7,336 bases of DNA from an uncultured Bacillaceae bacterium (lineage in GTDB: Bacteria > Bacillota > Bacilli > Caldalkalibacillales > Caldalkalibacillaceae), in assembly GCA_937967685.1 (NCBI GenBank), contig CALBTX010000246.1, positions 1 through 7,336 on the forward strand, given 5' to 3'. The position numbers and the translations under genes were made by a program. The notes beneath the pieces are model-generated. The model was not told where the DNA came from. It saw only the letters and a program-made list of their open reading frames with translations, and made no database searches. Positions 5,648-7,336 of this stretch are shown piece after piece (position 1 is the stretch's first letter; each line of letters opens with the position of its first letter).

Positions 5648-6538
5648 ATGAAGAAAAAATTTCTTATTCTATTTTCTGCTTTAACCATCATACTTACCGG
5701 TTGTAGCTCCGGTGGTGGAGATTCGATTACAGTAGGTACGATTACATCAACAGAAACGAAAGTGATGGCACATATCTATAAACAACTCATTGAGGATCAA
5801 ACGGATTTGACGGTTGAAATCAAAGAGGATCTTGCGACAAGCCCGGTAGTTATCGAGTCGATGAAGGCTGGTGACCTACAAGGGTCAACACAGTATACAG
5901 GAACCTCACTGTCTTCGTTTTTCACAATTGAAAACCCTCAAGATTCAGAAGCTACATTACAACAGGCAAAAGATGATTTTGGCGGTGATGAATTCAATTT
6001 CAAATGGTTCGATTCGCTAGGATTTGCGAATACGTATGTGTTTACGGTTAGAGAAGAAGTTGCCGAAGAATATGGTCTTGAAAAAGTATCAGATTTAGAA
6101 GACGTAGCAGGTGACTTGAGAGCAGGCTTTGATACAGCTTGGCTTGAACGCGAAGAAGACGGTTATCCAGCATTTAAAGAGATGTATGGTTTTGAATTTG
6201 GTGAAACAAGACCAATGGAAATCAGTCTCGTTTATGACGCTGTATATAATGAAGAGATGGATATTGTTCTTGCTTATTCAACAGATGCCCGGATCCAAGA
6301 GTATAACCTGGTGATGTTAGAAGATGACAAAAACTTCTTCCCACCTTATGATGCAAGCCCAGTATTTACACAAGAATCTATTGATGAACATCCTGAGATT
6401 GCTGAAGCTCTTGAACCATTAGCCGGATTGATCGATGAGGAAACGATGGGCAAACTGAATGGTGAGGTAGACATTCATGGAAAAAGTCTAGAGGAAACAG
6501 CGGAGAACTTTTTGAAAGAACAAGGCTTATTGGAATAG
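5648..6538 (+). CDS. opuCC: OpuC-type osmoprotectant-binding lipoprotein
   Basis: This 296-residue protein is the extracellular solute receptor (B. subtilis OpuCC about 303). The signal peptide has a lysine start (MKKKF), a hydrophobic core and the lipobox LTGC (16-19), so C19 should be lipidated and the protein anchored outside the membrane. The OpuAC-type fold starts with SITVGTITSTETKVMAHIY and has two lobes. Four tyrosines, Y83 (QYTGT), Y130 (NTYVF), Y210 (AYSTDAR) and Y234 (FPPYDA), match the spacing of the aromatic cage that binds the trimethylammonium group in B. subtilis OpuCC (assignment by memory, not alignment). Threonine in YTGT, rather than the acidic residue I recall in choline-specific OpuBC, favours broad specificity including carnitine and glycine betaine. 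The start was placed at the ATG giving a clean signal peptide; TTG at 5642 is possible. It lies 19 bp after opuCB. Confidence 0.94.
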   Translation: MKKKFLILFSALTIILTGCSSGGGDSITVGTITSTETKVMAHIYKQLIEDQTDLTVEIKEDLATSPVVIESMKAGDLQGSTQYTGTSLSSFFTIENPQDSEATLQQAKDDFGGDEFNFKWFDSLGFANTYVFTVREEVAEEYGLEKVSDLEDVAGDLRAGFDTAWLEREEDGYPAFKEMYGFEFGETRPMEISLVYDAVYNEEMDIVLAYSTDARIQEYNLVMLEDDKNFFPPYDASPVFTQESIDEHPEIAEALEPLAGLIDEETMGKLNGEVDIHGKSLEETAENFLKEQGLLE

Positions 6539-6548
6539 GGGGGTAACT

Positions 6549-7190
6549 ATGGACGGGCTCACAACATTCTTTCAATATATAGAAAGAAATTGGGCTGAAC
6601 TGCTTGCTTTAACGTACGATCATCTGTTGATGGTTGTCATCGGTATGGGCATAGCTTTAGTCATTGGGATTCTTCTTGGAATCATTTGCTTTAAAAATGA
6701 GAAACTCGCTCCATTTATTTTAGCTATTGCCAACCTGATCCAAGTGTTTCCAAGCCTTGCACTCTTGACATTGTTGATGCTGATCTTTGGTCTAGGATTT
6801 AATACGGTAGTCATTGGTCTGGTTCTCTATTCCTTGTTGCCGATCATTCGCAATACTTACGTTGGACTAAAAGAAGTTGATTCAAGTATTTCACAGGCAG
6901 GAACCGGTGTAGGGATGAGTCCGGTGCAACTCCTTTTTAAAGTACAGTTGCCTTTATCTTTACCATTCTTATTGGCCGGTGTCCGGATTGCGATGATTAT
7001 CAGTATTGGTGTGGCGACACTTGCCCCGTTTATCGGCGGTGATGGATTAGGAAGACCGATATACTCTGGGATTAACTTACGCGATCCTGTTCAAATTTAC
7101 AGTGGTGCATTGATTGCGGCCGCCATAGCTATTCTTGCCGATTTTTTATTAGGCAAAGCCCAAAAGAAGCTTGATAAAGTTAATGGTTAA
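6549..7190 (+). CDS. opuCD: OpuC-type osmoprotectant ABC transporter permease (second)
   Basis: This second membrane subunit has 213 residues, slightly shorter than B. subtilis OpuCD (about 229). Hydrophobic segments lie at about 25-48, 55-80, 85-100, 138-162 and 182-202. The EAA coupling loop spans about 108-137, with SISQAGTGVGMSPVQLLFKVQLP, closely parallel to the loop of the first permease. The shared blocks (PSLA, YSLLPIIRNTYVG and FIGGDGLGRPI) show that the two permeases are paralogues. The ATG follows AGGGGGG at 6537-6543 with 5-nt spacing, and the gene starts 10 bp after the receptor stop. It is the last gene of the operon; a strong terminator begins 72 bp after its stop. Confidence 0.94.
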   Translation: MDGLTTFFQYIERNWAELLALTYDHLLMVVIGMGIALVIGILLGIICFKNEKLAPFILAIANLIQVFPSLALLTLLMLIFGLGFNTVVIGLVLYSLLPIIRNTYVGLKEVDSSISQAGTGVGMSPVQLLFKVQLPLSLPFLLAGVRIAMIISIGVATLAPFIGGDGLGRPIYSGINLRDPVQIYSGALIAAAIAILADFLLGKAQKKLDKVNG

Positions 7191-7262
7191 AGTGTCGAAA
7201 TGGCTATTTACAGCGAGATTTTTTCAATGGAATAGTCGCTAAAAAATGAATTTATATATATG

Positions 7263-7304
7263 GGAGCATTCAGACGGTAGATCAAACTGGATGCTCCTTT
7301 TTTT
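7263..7304 (+). terminator. Intrinsic terminator of the opuC-like operon
   Basis: GGAGCATTCAG (7263-7273) pairs with CTGGATGCTCC (7287-7297) over 11 bp, including one G-T wobble, around a 13-nt loop. Seven T (7298-7304) follow at once. There is no matching T-run on the other strand, so it acts in the plus direction. No gene is visible between it and the end of the window. Confidence 0.88.
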
Positions 7305-7336
7305 GTTTCTTGGTTGATTTTCATGTAAACAAAAAA

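Noticed and set aside
7202..7240. Inverted repeats AGCGA/TCGCT and GGCTATT/AATAGTC after opuCD
   Set aside because: The two pairings compete, the stems are short, and no T-run follows on either strand at a useful distance; the terminator at 7263-7304 is far better.

Overview
The window looks like chromosome from a low-to-moderate GC Gram-positive bacterium of the order Bacillales, probably a halotolerant one. The evidence is the strong AAGGAGG-type ribosome binding sites, several GTG starts, a lipoprotein solute receptor, an OpuC-type osmoprotectant transporter, a GbsR/OpcR-type regulator, and an intergenic repeat that resembles elements I recall from Bacillaceae and Planococcaceae genomes. 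Genus cannot be fixed from this sequence.

Layout. Positions 1-472 hold no supportable gene: a short hairpin near 76-98, then a structured repeat-like element (about 178-405). From 473 to about 3392, four genes on the minus strand form one tight operon, in transcription order: a GbsR-family regulator, a 3-dehydrocarnitine cleavage enzyme (BKACE/DUF849), L-carnitine dehydrogenase and a hotdog-fold thioesterase. A roughly 430-bp divergent control region follows. It contains a 33-bp dyad with nearly perfect 12-bp arms, an overlapping second inverted repeat, a plausible promoter, and an unused-looking perfect ribosome binding site in the long leader of the right-hand operon. From 3829 to 7190, four plus-strand genes encode a complete OpuC-type ABC importer: ATPase with CBS domains, permease, lipoprotein receptor and second permease. 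An intrinsic terminator at 7263-7304 closes the operon.

How it works together. The importer belongs to the family that takes up quaternary ammonium osmoprotectants such as glycine betaine and carnitine. The three enzymes match the known aerobic carnitine route. Carnitine is oxidised to 3-dehydrocarnitine, which is cleaved with acetyl-CoA to betainyl-CoA plus acetoacetate, and betainyl-CoA is hydrolysed to glycine betaine. The locus therefore looks like a self-contained uptake-and-conversion module. It turns imported carnitine into the osmoprotectant glycine betaine while releasing acetoacetate and NADH, probably under the adjacent GbsR-type regulator. The pathway chemistry is established in Pseudomonas and rhizobia. 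Its linkage to an OpuC importer and a GbsR-type regulator, with carnitine as the probable signal, is the inference of most interest here.
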